Below, in pieces: positions 1 to 7,920 of a DNA stretch of 64,000 nt. The notes beneath the pieces are model-generated. The model saw nothing but the letters and a program-made list of their open reading frames with translations. It made no database searches and was not told the origin of the DNA. Each line of letters begins with the position of its first letter. The first letter of the stretch is position 1. Position numbers and translations under genes: made by a program. The stretch comes from Gordonia hankookensis (GTDB lineage Bacteria > Actinomycetota > Actinomycetes > Mycobacteriales > Mycobacteriaceae). The stretch spans positions 868,001 to 932,000 of the forward strand of contig NZ_JACWMS010000002.1 of assembly GCF_014673215.1 (NCBI RefSeq), read 5' to 3'.

Positions 1-210
1 GGGCCCGAAGCCGCCGACGAATCCGTCCGCAACGAGGAGCCGTGGCTACAGCGGACGTCGGAATGGGAGCATCGGGTCAGTGCGGTCGGCATGAACTATT
101 GGACAGCGGACGCCACCTGGGACGACGAGCCCGACCGGGCTACCCTCGATTCGAGGACAGGGCGAGCGCAGCGACGGGAAAATGCCACCGATGACCCAGG
201 AACCAGCTGA
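1..210 (+). CDS. possible C-terminal end of an upstream gene (partial)
   Basis: Frame 1 is open from the first base of the window to a TGA at 208-210. Up to about base 150 nearly every third codon position is G or C, as expected of real coding sequence here. The visible peptide contains the stretch SEWEHRVSAVGMNYW. I do not recognise the family. If real, its end overlaps the start of the following response regulator gene by about 20-29 bases, which would suggest co-transcription. The gene starts outside the window, so nothing can be said about its N-terminus or function. Confidence 0.4.
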   Translation, partial: GPEAADESVRNEEPWLQRTSEWEHRVSAVGMNYWTADATWDDEPDRATLDSRTGRAQRRENATDDPGTS

Positions 211-844
211 TACCGCATCGTCGACGACCGTGTACGTGGTCGACGACGATCCCGCGCTGTGCGAATCGGTCGACTGGCTGCTGGGGAGTATCGGCATCTC
301 GCCGCACATCTGTCACAGCGCGGACGAATTCCTCGAGGCGTACAGCGGTGACCACCCGGCCTGCATCATCCTCGACGTGCGGATGCCCCGGATGAGCGGT
401 CCGCGTCTGCAGGAGAAACTCAACGAGTTCGCCCCCCACGTCGCCATCATCTTCGTCTCGGCACACGGAGACATCCGCATGTCGGTGTCCACGCTGCAGG
501 CCGGCGCTCTCGACTTCCTCGAGAAGCCGTACGACCCGCAGCGGTTGCTCGACGCGGTGCAGGCCGGTATGGAGAAGGCGAGCGAACGCTTCCACACCCA
601 CGCGCAACGGCGGTCCATCGAGGCCAAGGTTGCGCTGCTGACACCACGCGAACGAGACATCCTGGCCCTGGTCGTCGAAGGCCTGCCCAGCCAGAACATC
701 GCCCGTCGTCTGCAGATGAGTGTGAAGACCGTGGACGTCCACCGTGCGCGCATCAAGAGCAAGACCGATGCCGACAGCATCAGTACCCTCGTCCGCGACA
801 TCCTGAGATTCGATGTGGCGGTGCCGACGGACACCGCCACGTGA
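182..844 (+). CDS. FixJ/NarL-type response regulator, probably controlling the iac operon
   Basis: This 220-residue protein has a receiver domain at about residues 17-130 and a LuxR-type helix-turn-helix at about 153-195. Receiver hallmarks are all present: acidic cluster D21-D23, phospho-acceptor D65 in the ILDVRMPRMSG context, S93 and K115 before a proline. The output domain begins at LTPRERDIL and contains the recognition helix KTVDVHRARI. FixJ, TodT and StyR share this layout and activate catabolic promoters. Its likely partner is the PAS kinase at 6186-7688; the two genes bracket the iac operon. An ATG at 191 is an alternative start. The gene converges on iacF with 24 bases between the stop codons, where a weak 5-bp hairpin (846-864) can form. 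Confidence 0.85.
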   Translation: MPPMTQEPADTASSTTVYVVDDDPALCESVDWLLGSIGISPHICHSADEFLEAYSGDHPACIILDVRMPRMSGPRLQEKLNEFAPHVAIIFVSAHGDIRMSVSTLQAGALDFLEKPYDPQRLLDAVQAGMEKASERFHTHAQRRSIEAKVALLTPRERDILALVVEGLPSQNIARRLQMSVKTVDVHRARIKSKTDADSISTLVRDILRFDVAVPTDTAT

Positions 845-868
845 CCCACGGTCGCCGCGCGTGGTGAC

Positions 869-1819
869 TCAGTAGTAGTCCAGCACGATGCGGGAGCCCT
901 TCGCCCGCGACACGCAGACCGCGATGACCTCACCGGATTCGCGTTCGGCCTTGGTCAGCACATTGTCGCGATGCTCGGCGTCGCCCTCGAGCACCTGCAT
1001 GATGCAGGTGCCGCAGATGCCCTCCTGGCATGAGGTGTCGACGTCACATCCGTTCTCCTCCAGCACTTCCACGATGCTCTTGTCGGCCGGTACGGGGTAC
1101 GTCTCGCCCTCGAGTTCCACCTCGAATGCGGCGTTGCTCTCCGCCGACGGCTGCTCGGTGGCGTGGAAGTTCTCGAAATGCACGGCGTCGGCCGGCACGA
1201 AACGCTCCGCCAGTGCGACGACTTTCGTCATGAAACCATCAGGGCCGCAGACGTATACGTGCGTTCCATCGACCGTCCCCGCCAGCGCGGCTTCCAGCAG
1301 GGCGCCCTGCCGGTCTCGAGCGACACCGACGTGTGCATGCAACTTCTCCGGGCATCGCTCGCGCAGCAGCGGCAGGAATGCGGCCTCCTCTTCGGTCCGG
1401 GAGAAGTAGTGCAGTTCGAAGCTGATGCCCTGCACATCCATGTACCGCGCCATGCTCAGCATCGGTGTGATGCCGATGCCCGCGGCCACCAGGACGTGAT
1501 GGGACGCATCGGACCCGATCGTCAACAGATTGCGCGGCTCGCTGATCTTGAGTGCGTCACCGACCTCGACCTCGTGCAACGCCACCGAGCCGCCGCGCGA
1601 GTTCGTCTCGCGTTTGACGGCCACGGCGAACGACTCTCGTCCGTCCGGGCGGCTGCACAGCGAGTACTGCCGGGTGATGGCGGTGGGCCCCACGACGTCG
1701 ATGTGTGCGCCGGGTGAATACGAACCGATCGGCGTCCCATCGGATTTGGACAGATAGAAGGTCTTGACGGTCGGTGTCTCCTGGACGACGTCCGAGACGA
1801 TCACGTCGATCAGCGACAT
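869..1819 (-). CDS. iacF: ferredoxin-type oxidoreductase (iacF-like) of the IAA dioxygenase system
   Basis: A 316-residue reductase of the phthalate dioxygenase reductase/VanB family that passes electrons from NAD(P)H through FMN and a [2Fe-2S] centre to the Rieske oxygenase. Visible in order are a flavin-binding RQYSL motif (about residue 50), the nucleotide-binding AAGIGITPM loop (about 112) and CGPDGFM (about 191). A plant-type [2Fe-2S] loop follows in the last 60 residues (CQEGICGTC plus a distal Cys). The gene is last in the operon, 27 bases after iacE, with a good ribosome-binding site (CAGGAG) before the ATG. Its place after iacE matches known iac clusters, which is why I name it iacF rather than a generic vanillate demethylase reductase. 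Confidence 0.82.
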   Translation of the reverse strand: MSLIDVIVSDVVQETPTVKTFYLSKSDGTPIGSYSPGAHIDVVGPTAITRQYSLCSRPDGRESFAVAVKRETNSRGGSVALHEVEVGDALKISEPRNLLTIGSDASHHVLVAAGIGITPMLSMARYMDVQGISFELHYFSRTEEEAAFLPLLRERCPEKLHAHVGVARDRQGALLEAALAGTVDGTHVYVCGPDGFMTKVVALAERFVPADAVHFENFHATEQPSAESNAAFEVELEGETYPVPADKSIVEVLEENGCDVDTSCQEGICGTCIMQVLEGDAEHRDNVLTKAERESGEVIAVCVSRAKGSRIVLDYY

Positions 1820-1846
1820 GGTTGTTCTCCTGATAGAGCGACTGGG

Positions 1847-2605
1847 TCAGCGAACGTAGAGTCCGCCGTTGACGTCCCAGCAGGCGCCGGTGACGAAGTA
1901 GGCGTCGTCCTTGGTGAGCAGGCCGACCATATCCGCGATGAATGAGGGACTGCCCAGGCGACCGACCGGGATACCGGCGATCACCGCATCGAGTCGATCG
2001 GGCGGCACGGTCGCCTTCACCACCGGCAGATCGTGCGGTCCGGGTGCGATCGCATTGACCGTGACACCGCTGCCCGCGAGCTCCCGGGCGAAGATCTTTG
2101 TGACGGTGAGGATCGCACCCTTGGAGGTGGCGTAATGGGCGCCCGTCGCCGTACCGCCGTTCTGGCCGGCCAGCGAGGCCATGTTGACGATGCGTCCGTA
2201 GCCGCGCTCGGCCATCGCCCCGCCGAACACCTGGCACCCGAAGAAGATGCTGTTGACGTTGGTGTTGAGCACCTCGGTGAACTCGTCCTCCGCCAACGTC
2301 ATGAGATCGGCTGCCTGGGTCCGGGCCGCGTTGTTCACCATGATCGTCGGAGCGCCCCAGATGGATCGGCACTCCTCCAGCGCGGCCTCGAAGTCGGCCT
2401 TGTGCCCGACGTCGAGTGTGATCGCGCGCGCCGTGGAGCCATCCGGCGAGAGCTCGGTCGCAATGTCGCGGGCGGCGTCCACGGCGATGTCGGCGAGCAG
2501 GACGCGATGTCCGTCCGCGTGCAGCCGGCGGGCGATGTGGCCGCCCATCCCGCCTGCCGCGCCGGTGACCACGGCGATCCCCGATGCAGATGATGCTGAT
2601 GTCAT
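1847..2605 (-). CDS. iacE: short-chain dehydrogenase/reductase (iacE-like)
   Basis: This is a classical SDR of about 252 residues. It has the N-terminal Rossmann motif TGAAGGMG, the NNA motif and a catalytic Ser followed by YATSK with the usual spacing. In iac clusters IacE is an SDR acting on the oxindole intermediate made by IacA on the way to the dioxygenase substrate. I place the start at the ATG ending at 2605, which has GAGG nine bases upstream. A GTG at 2620 that overlaps the iacD stop as GTGA is an alternative and would add five residues. Position between the dioxygenase subunits and the reductase is the conserved iac order. Confidence 0.8.
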   Translation of the reverse strand: MTSASSASGIAVVTGAAGGMGGHIARRLHADGHRVLLADIAVDAARDIATELSPDGSTARAITLDVGHKADFEAALEECRSIWGAPTIMVNNAARTQAADLMTLAEDEFTEVLNTNVNSIFFGCQVFGGAMAERGYGRIVNMASLAGQNGGTATGAHYATSKGAILTVTKIFARELAGSGVTVNAIAPGPHDLPVVKATVPPDRLDAVIAGIPVGRLGSPSFIADMVGLLTKDDAYFVTGACWDVNGGLYVR

Positions 2606-2616
2606 GGAATCATGCC

Positions 2617-3111
2617 TCACAGAAGATATCCGGACGCGCTCACCGCGTCCTCACTGTCGATCAGACGTGCCACCTTGAGTGCGATCTTGTCGCCGTCGTC
2701 GGAGAGCACGACCTTGTGGGTCATCTCGGCGCCCACCGTGGAGAAGGTGTCGCGTTTGAACGCGTTGAGGATCTGCGCCGAGCGCAACGTGACCGATTCG
2801 TCGTCGATCTCCTCGACGGTGAATCGCGACACGATCCGCACGGTGCGGGCCGCCGCGACCGCGGACGGGGCATAGCCCTGCATCATCCGCTGGACACGCA
2901 ACTGCCGCATGCGCTTGTCGTCGTAGACCATGTTGAGCGACGATTCGAAATCGTCGGTGTCCGGGTCGATCGGGATCACGTAGAGCGCGTCGTCGGTGTA
3001 CATCGATTCCCACGCCGCGTAGTCCTTGGCGTCGAGGAGGGCCGCCTCGTGCCAGACGAGCTGGATCGCACGCAGGACCCGGGTGTCGGTGAAGGTGATT
3101 ACGTCAGACAT
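2617..3111 (-). CDS. iacD: aromatic-ring-hydroxylating dioxygenase small subunit (iacD-like)
   Basis: A 164-residue protein of the beta-subunit family of ring-hydroxylating dioxygenases (NTF2/SnoaL-like fold), which packs with the Rieske alpha subunit and is mainly structural. Typical features are the early WHEAALLDAKDYAAW segment, the YDDKRM motif near the middle and a C-terminal region rich in beta strands. It starts eight bases inside the end of iacC, which is consistent with translational coupling and equal subunit production. It belongs to the iac operon. Confidence 0.84.
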   Translation of the reverse strand: MSDVITFTDTRVLRAIQLVWHEAALLDAKDYAAWESMYTDDALYVIPIDPDTDDFESSLNMVYDDKRMRQLRVQRMMQGYAPSAVAAARTVRIVSRFTVEEIDDESVTLRSAQILNAFKRDTFSTVGAEMTHKVVLSDDGDKIALKVARLIDSEDAVSASGYLL

Positions 3112-4381
3112 CGCTCATCATCCTCTTCCACATGTCGTAGGACTCACGCATACCGGTCTCGTCGGTGACATGCGAAGTCGGCCAGCCCTCTTCGGTGGTG
3201 TACTCACGGCTCTGCCCGCGGTTCACCAGGATCGGCATGTTCGGATTGCCGCCTGCACCGATCTGCACGCGGTCCCAGCCCTCGGCGTCATCGGGGCTGC
3301 CGAAACCGAACGGCCCCTGGAAGTGCTCGTGGATGCGCAGGCGCTCCCGGTTGATGTTCTCCGGGCCGCCGTCCATACCGATCGCCATATGCCACACCTC
3401 GGTCACGTCCACGCTGATCGGGATGAGGACGCGGAAGAACGACGACGACATCGCGATGTTCGGGAACATGTTGAGGTTGAAGCCGCAGCCGTGCATCGAG
3501 CGCATGTACCTGCGGATACGTTCCGGGCTCTCGCCTGCCTCTTCGAGCTCGTCGACGAGATGCTGGAAGCGAGGCTGGATCTCTTCGTCACCGGTGTCGA
3601 CGTCGAGGTCGGCGTGCGCCGCAGCCATGATCGCGACGCTGTGGCCGTTACCCAGGGCGTGGGTCTCGGCGGCCGGATCGTCCATGAACGACATCATGTT
3701 CGCGGTCTCGGCATCCACCGAGGCCATCCACGACTTGTGCACCATCGGGAAGTGATAGCCGTCGGTGGTGTTCTCCAGCTGGATCTTCCAGTTGCCCTTG
3801 AACCGGAACTTGTGAGTGCCCAGCACCTTGGTCGGGAATCCGTTGGACTGCTTCAGGAAGCGCTCCATCCAGATCTTGGCGTCACCGAGAAAGTCCTCCA
3901 GCGGCTCGATGTCCTGATCGAAGGTCGCCCAGATCATGCCGAGATAGCTCTCGGTTCGTAGCTTCTGCAGTGGGAAGTCGTTCTTGTCGACCACTCCCTC
4001 GTAACCGTCCGGGTACGGGATCCCACGCAGCCGGCCGTCCAGGGTGTACGACCAATTGTGGTACGGACACGTGAAGCCGTTGGCCTTGCCACTGCGTTGG
4101 TCGCATACCGTCGCGCCGCGGTGGCGGCACCGGTTGAGCAGAGTATTGAAGTTGCCCTTGCGATCTCGAGTCACAATGACCGGCTGGTCGCCGACCTGGG
4201 TGGTCTTGAACGACCCGGCCTCGGGGATCTCGCTCTCGTGAGCGACCCATACCCAGGTCCGGTAGAAGATCTTCTTCATCTCCTCGTCGAAGATCTGCGG
4301 GTCGGTGTAGAGCGCACCCGCGACACGGTCCTTCTCGGCCAGGTCGGAGAATCCGCGGGTCGGCCTCTCAATGGTGGTCAT
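3104..4381 (-). CDS. iacC: Rieske dioxygenase large subunit (iacC-like)
   Basis: A 425-residue alpha subunit of a ring-hydroxylating dioxygenase. The Rieske [2Fe-2S] ligands are C85, H87, C105 and H108 (CRHRGATVC and CPYHNW). The mononuclear iron site shows D207, H210 and H215 in the DGYHFPMVH segment. In IAA catabolism the IacC/IacD enzyme acts on the oxidised oxindole acetate intermediate on the way to catechol. The start is supported by an AAGGA sequence before the ATG. It follows iacB by 51 bases and overlaps iacD by eight. Rieske alpha subunits act on many aromatics, so the IAA assignment rests on operon order, not on this protein alone. Confidence 0.84.
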   Translation of the reverse strand: MTTIERPTRGFSDLAEKDRVAGALYTDPQIFDEEMKKIFYRTWVWVAHESEIPEAGSFKTTQVGDQPVIVTRDRKGNFNTLLNRCRHRGATVCDQRSGKANGFTCPYHNWSYTLDGRLRGIPYPDGYEGVVDKNDFPLQKLRTESYLGMIWATFDQDIEPLEDFLGDAKIWMERFLKQSNGFPTKVLGTHKFRFKGNWKIQLENTTDGYHFPMVHKSWMASVDAETANMMSFMDDPAAETHALGNGHSVAIMAAAHADLDVDTGDEEIQPRFQHLVDELEEAGESPERIRRYMRSMHGCGFNLNMFPNIAMSSSFFRVLIPISVDVTEVWHMAIGMDGGPENINRERLRIHEHFQGPFGFGSPDDAEGWDRVQIGAGGNPNMPILVNRGQSREYTTEEGWPTSHVTDETGMRESYDMWKRMMSDV

Positions 4382-4432
4382 TGCTGTCCTTCACTGTCAT
4401 CGCCATCGGGTGAGCGGGGCTGGAATGAGTCG

Positions 4433-4801
4433 TCAGACGTCGACGTCGACGTCGTCTCGGATCGTGAGTTCGCGACCCATCCGCGCTTCGATCTTGAAGT
4501 ACTTCCAGAGCGCGAACTCGCCGACCATGGTGGTGCGCAACAGGTTGCACGCCGCCGCGACCGTCGGCTGGTCGCGCACGTCGGCCAGGACATAGAACGT
4601 CCACGGCCACCCGTCGGACGGTCCCACCATGTGCGCATCGTCGTCGAAGGTGCCGATGATGTCGACGCCGTCCATCTTCTTCAGAGCGGACAGGAACCGA
4701 ACGGTGGCTTCCCACACCGGGCCGATCTCAGCCTTGGGCAGGTCGAAGAAGTTCTGGTTGTTGCCGACACAGAACAGAGTGCGCAGGGGCGCGGCGGCCA
4801 T
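4433..4801 (-). CDS. iacB: small conserved iac-operon protein (iacB-like)
   Basis: A 122-residue acidic cytoplasmic protein with no transmembrane segment. It resembles a dimeric alpha/beta-barrel-like fold in its strand-helix pattern, but I cannot assign a known catalytic motif. Notable segments are GNNQNFFDLP near the N-terminus, GTFDDDAHMVG in the middle and a C-terminal run ending DDVDVDV. Position between the flavin monooxygenase and the Rieske alpha subunit is where known iac clusters carry iacB, whose biochemical role is not settled. It has a strong ribosome-binding site (AGGAG). The name is a positional inference supported by size. Confidence 0.7.
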   Translation of the reverse strand: MAAAPLRTLFCVGNNQNFFDLPKAEIGPVWEATVRFLSALKKMDGVDIIGTFDDDAHMVGPSDGWPWTFYVLADVRDQPTVAAACNLLRTTMVGEFALWKYFKIEARMGRELTIRDDVDVDV

Positions 4802-4849
4802 GAAAGACTCCTGTTTCGTTGAGAATTGCGGGCTGGTCGGTTCGAGAGA

Positions 4850-6022
4850 TCAGGGAAAGCTGGGGATACCGGCATCGAGGCCGAGCATCAGTGCGCCGGC
4901 CGCCTCATAGGTGTTGGTCTGCAGCATGGCGTGCTGCGCGGGAACCAATGCGTCTTGCAGATAACGCTGCAGCGGGTGCGTCTCGTAGATCGCACCGGTA
5001 CCTGCGAGGTCGAAGGCCTGCAACACCACTCGACGTCCCGCATGCGCGGCATGAGTCGCACCCAGGCGAAGAAGCGCCTTGTCGTCGGTCGAGATGTGCT
5101 CATCGGCAACTGCTTTGGCCCATACCGAATCGGTGGTCTCGTAGAAGAAGGCGCGCGCGGAACGCAGCTCGGCCTCGGCCTCGGCGAGTCCGGCCTTGTA
5201 GGCCGGACGGTTGCCCTTGCTCGACCCACCCGTGATGGAGGTGCGTGCGGCTCCGACCTCCAGCGCGTAGTCGAGCGCGCCGCGGGCGGCGCCGAGAGTG
5301 ACCACCGCGAGGACCTGCGCCGCGTAGGCCAGCGAGGGATAGCGGGTCAACGGCTCGTCGACCTGCGGCGCACCACCACGGACGAACGTCATCTCCTCGG
5401 GGACGAAGAGCCGGTCGGCCCGCACCGCATGGGACCCGGTGGCCTTCATCCCGGCGACGTCCCAGTTGTCGACGATCTCGACATCGGCGGGATCGACCAG
5501 CGCGGTCAGCGGCTTGCCCTCTGTCTGTGGTCCGCCGGCCAGCCCGACACCGATGATGTCGGCCCCCCGGCAGCCACTGGCGAACTGCCAGACGCCGGAA
5601 CACACGTAGCCGCCGTCGACCTTCTCGGCCTCCTGCATCGGGAACAGTCCGCCCGCGTAGGCGATGTCCGGCCCGTCGGCGTAGATCTTCTTCTGCGTCG
5701 CCACCGGCAACGCCGCGAAGTAGACCAGGGACGAACCGAAGCTCGAGACCCATCCGGTCGCGGGATCGACCGCCGAGACGCGCTCCACCATCGTCATGAA
5801 TTCCGACGGCGGCATCGGCTCTCCACCGAACGCGGCAGGCGTCGATGCCCGGTACATGCCGGCACGCTTGAGCAGCGCGACGAAGTCGCGTGAGACGTAC
5901 CGCTGCGCATTGAACTCGTCACGACGATCCCGGAGGACATCGAGGGCGTGATCGAATGCGGCGTCACGCGCGGCACCGGCCGGTTCCGCCACCACCCGCG
6001 CAGTCAGGCTCTCCGTGGTCAT
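4850..6022 (-). CDS. iacA: acyl-CoA-dehydrogenase-fold flavin monooxygenase (iacA-like)
   Basis: A 390-residue protein of the acyl-CoA dehydrogenase superfamily, in the group D flavin monooxygenase branch. Family features seen are DPATGWV near residue 89, the central beta domain with WQFASGCRGAD, and a helical C-terminal domain. In IAA degradation IacA uses reduced flavin and oxygen to oxidise the indole ring as the first step. Such enzymes need a separate flavin reductase (IacG in known clusters); none lies in this window. It is the first gene of the operon, with GGAG before the ATG, and diverges from the sensor kinase. Confidence 0.8.
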   Translation of the reverse strand: MTTESLTARVVAEPAGAARDAAFDHALDVLRDRRDEFNAQRYVSRDFVALLKRAGMYRASTPAAFGGEPMPPSEFMTMVERVSAVDPATGWVSSFGSSLVYFAALPVATQKKIYADGPDIAYAGGLFPMQEAEKVDGGYVCSGVWQFASGCRGADIIGVGLAGGPQTEGKPLTALVDPADVEIVDNWDVAGMKATGSHAVRADRLFVPEEMTFVRGGAPQVDEPLTRYPSLAYAAQVLAVVTLGAARGALDYALEVGAARTSITGGSSKGNRPAYKAGLAEAEAELRSARAFFYETTDSVWAKAVADEHISTDDKALLRLGATHAAHAGRRVVLQAFDLAGTGAIYETHPLQRYLQDALVPAQHAMLQTNTYEAAGALMLGLDAGIPSFP

Positions 6023-6185
6023 CGCTGTCTCCGTTCAGATTCGACATTCGCTCTGGGCGCTACACTATGGACGCGTGCGCACCGCCGGTATCGGGATTTC
6101 CTGCGCTGTCGCTAAGCATTTCCCTTACTTGCGCCGCACCACGAGACGGTCGATGCTGGGTGTCCGGCGAAGGCGAGGTGATGAC
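6023..6185. promoter_or_regulatory. divergent control region between iacA and the sensor kinase
   Basis: This 163-base gap separates the first gene of the iac operon (minus strand) from the PAS kinase (plus strand), so promoters for both probably lie here, together with the site for the FixJ-like regulator. A TACACT box at 6061-6066 could serve as a -10 element for the kinase, with a poor -35 candidate (TTCGAC, 6040-6045). Ahead of iacA the minus strand carries CGGAG as ribosome-binding site. I see no perfect palindrome that would mark the regulator site. Confidence 0.5.
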
Positions 6186-7688
6186 GTGTTCCCCGAGCGT
6201 CGCGACTTCGAGCAGATGATCCTGAACACCGGCACCGGGATTCTCATCCACGAGGCCAGTTCGAAGAACATCCTCTGGGCCAACCCGGCCGCGTGCCGCA
6301 TGTTCGGATTCACCCTCGAGGAACTCAAGCCGCTCAAGGCCCACCACATGAGCGCCCAGGAGCGGCAGTATCGCCGCGAGGTCGGCGTCGCGTGGCTGCA
6401 GTCGGCCGTGGTGTACGGCTCGAGCCGGAAGCAATGGAAATACCGTGCAAAGGACGGCACCGACTTCCTGACCGACGCCCGCGCGACCCTGGTGCGCTGC
6501 GAGGACGGCCCGGTCGTGATGGTCGAGTTCCGCAACATCTCCGAAGAGGTCGAGCTGCAGGAAGAACTCAGCTGGGTGTCGGAGTCGCTTCAGCGCATCA
6601 TGACCCACACGTCGGCCGGGCTGGTGGTCCTCGATGACGACAACTGCATCGACGACATCTCCCCACTGGCCGCACAACTGTTCGGCAGTACGCCGGCAGC
6701 ACTCTCCGGCGTCCACCTCGAAGACCTGGGTCGGTGCGAACCCCGCCTCAACAGCGAGCATGTCGTCGAACGTCTCGACGGCCGGGCCGGCTCGGTGAGC
6801 ATTCAGCAGGAGATCATCAAGGACGACCGCACCACCGTCTGGCTGGCAGGCGAGCTGGAGATCGTGGCCCACGACGGCATCCGATCACGCGTCCTGACGA
6901 TCCGCGATGTCACCGACCGGGTGGAATGGGAACGTCGCAACGCCTACCAAGAGGCGAATCTCCAGTATCTGAGCCGATATCACGCGATGGGTGACATGGC
7001 GATGATCCTCGCCCACGAGCTGGGCCAGCCCCTTGCCGCGTCGACGAACTATCTGAGCGGGCTCAAGGCCCGGCTGTCATCGGAGACCGTCGACGCCCGC
7101 AGCCTCGAATACGGGATCGACCAGATCGAGAAGCAATTACATCGTGCGGCCGACATCGTGACGTCGGTCAAACGCTATGTCCGGCGCATCGAGAGCACCA
7201 CCACCCTGATGGATCTCAACGAGACCGTCCAGGAGAGCCTGTACTTCGTGCGGCTGCGTGCGGCCGAGAAGGGCATCCGTGTCTTCGCCGACATTCCCGA
7301 CCGCAATCTGTTCATCCAGGGCGAGAACGTCCTCATCGGGCAGGTCATCATCAATCTCTGCGTGAACGCGCTCGACGAGATCGCCCAGCCGACAACCGAG
7401 GTCAAGGAGCTGACCGTGGAAACCGGCGACGAGGACGGCAGCGCATGCGTGTGGATCCGGGACCAGGGACGTGGCATGACGGGTGTTCCCACCGACCGGC
7501 TGGCCACCGGCGCCTTCTCGGCCAAACAGGACGGGTCCGGCATCGGCCTCATCATCTCCGAGCACATCCTCGAGCGCCACGGCGGCACGATCGAGTACCT
7601 GCCGAACGAGCCGTCGGGGACGGCGGTGAAGGTGACTCTGCCGCTGGCCGACGCGCCGGAACCCACCCGACCTGCGGAGACCGGGTAA
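6186..7688 (+). CDS. FixL-like soluble PAS sensor histidine kinase
   Basis: A kinase of about 500 residues with two tandem PAS-like domains (about 7-120 and 137-255). A HisKA-type dimerisation region follows with phospho-acceptor H277 in AHELGQPLAA, then an ATPase domain with N box N394 (CVNALDE), DQGRGM and GSGIGL. HELGQPL is typical of the FixL family. No transmembrane segment is present, so a cytoplasmic ligand is likely, perhaps an indole compound given the context. I chose the GTG at 6186 because GAGG lies eight bases upstream; a longer frame back to 6015 would run into iacA. The probable partner is the regulator at 182-844. Confidence 0.85.
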   Translation: MFPERRDFEQMILNTGTGILIHEASSKNILWANPAACRMFGFTLEELKPLKAHHMSAQERQYRREVGVAWLQSAVVYGSSRKQWKYRAKDGTDFLTDARATLVRCEDGPVVMVEFRNISEEVELQEELSWVSESLQRIMTHTSAGLVVLDDDNCIDDISPLAAQLFGSTPAALSGVHLEDLGRCEPRLNSEHVVERLDGRAGSVSIQQEIIKDDRTTVWLAGELEIVAHDGIRSRVLTIRDVTDRVEWERRNAYQEANLQYLSRYHAMGDMAMILAHELGQPLAASTNYLSGLKARLSSETVDARSLEYGIDQIEKQLHRAADIVTSVKRYVRRIESTTTLMDLNETVQESLYFVRLRAAEKGIRVFADIPDRNLFIQGENVLIGQVIINLCVNALDEIAQPTTEVKELTVETGDEDGSACVWIRDQGRGMTGVPTDRLATGAFSAKQDGSGIGLIISEHILERHGGTIEYLPNEPSGTAVKVTLPLADAPEPTRPAETG

Positions 7689-7920
7689 AGGATCCTGTAC
7701 CCCGACGTTGGCAAGACCCAGTAGTGCAGCGTCGATGCGCTGGATAGCTTGGTCAGCAAGCGGCCACGACGATGGCCGTCGATCGAGACCGACAGCGCCG
7801 TCACGTCTCCCCCGCGAATCGAAAGTGTCAGTGCGGACAGGTGTTTCGTGACGGTCCAGGTGCACCCGCACCCATCGGGTCCGTCGGCAGCCCCGCGTCG
7901 TCCGCACCAAGGAGGAACAC

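Noticed and set aside
6015..6185. Extended N-terminus of the sensor kinase
   Set aside because: It would overlap the iacA start on the other strand and does not look like a PAS domain; the GTG at 6186 has GAGG upstream.
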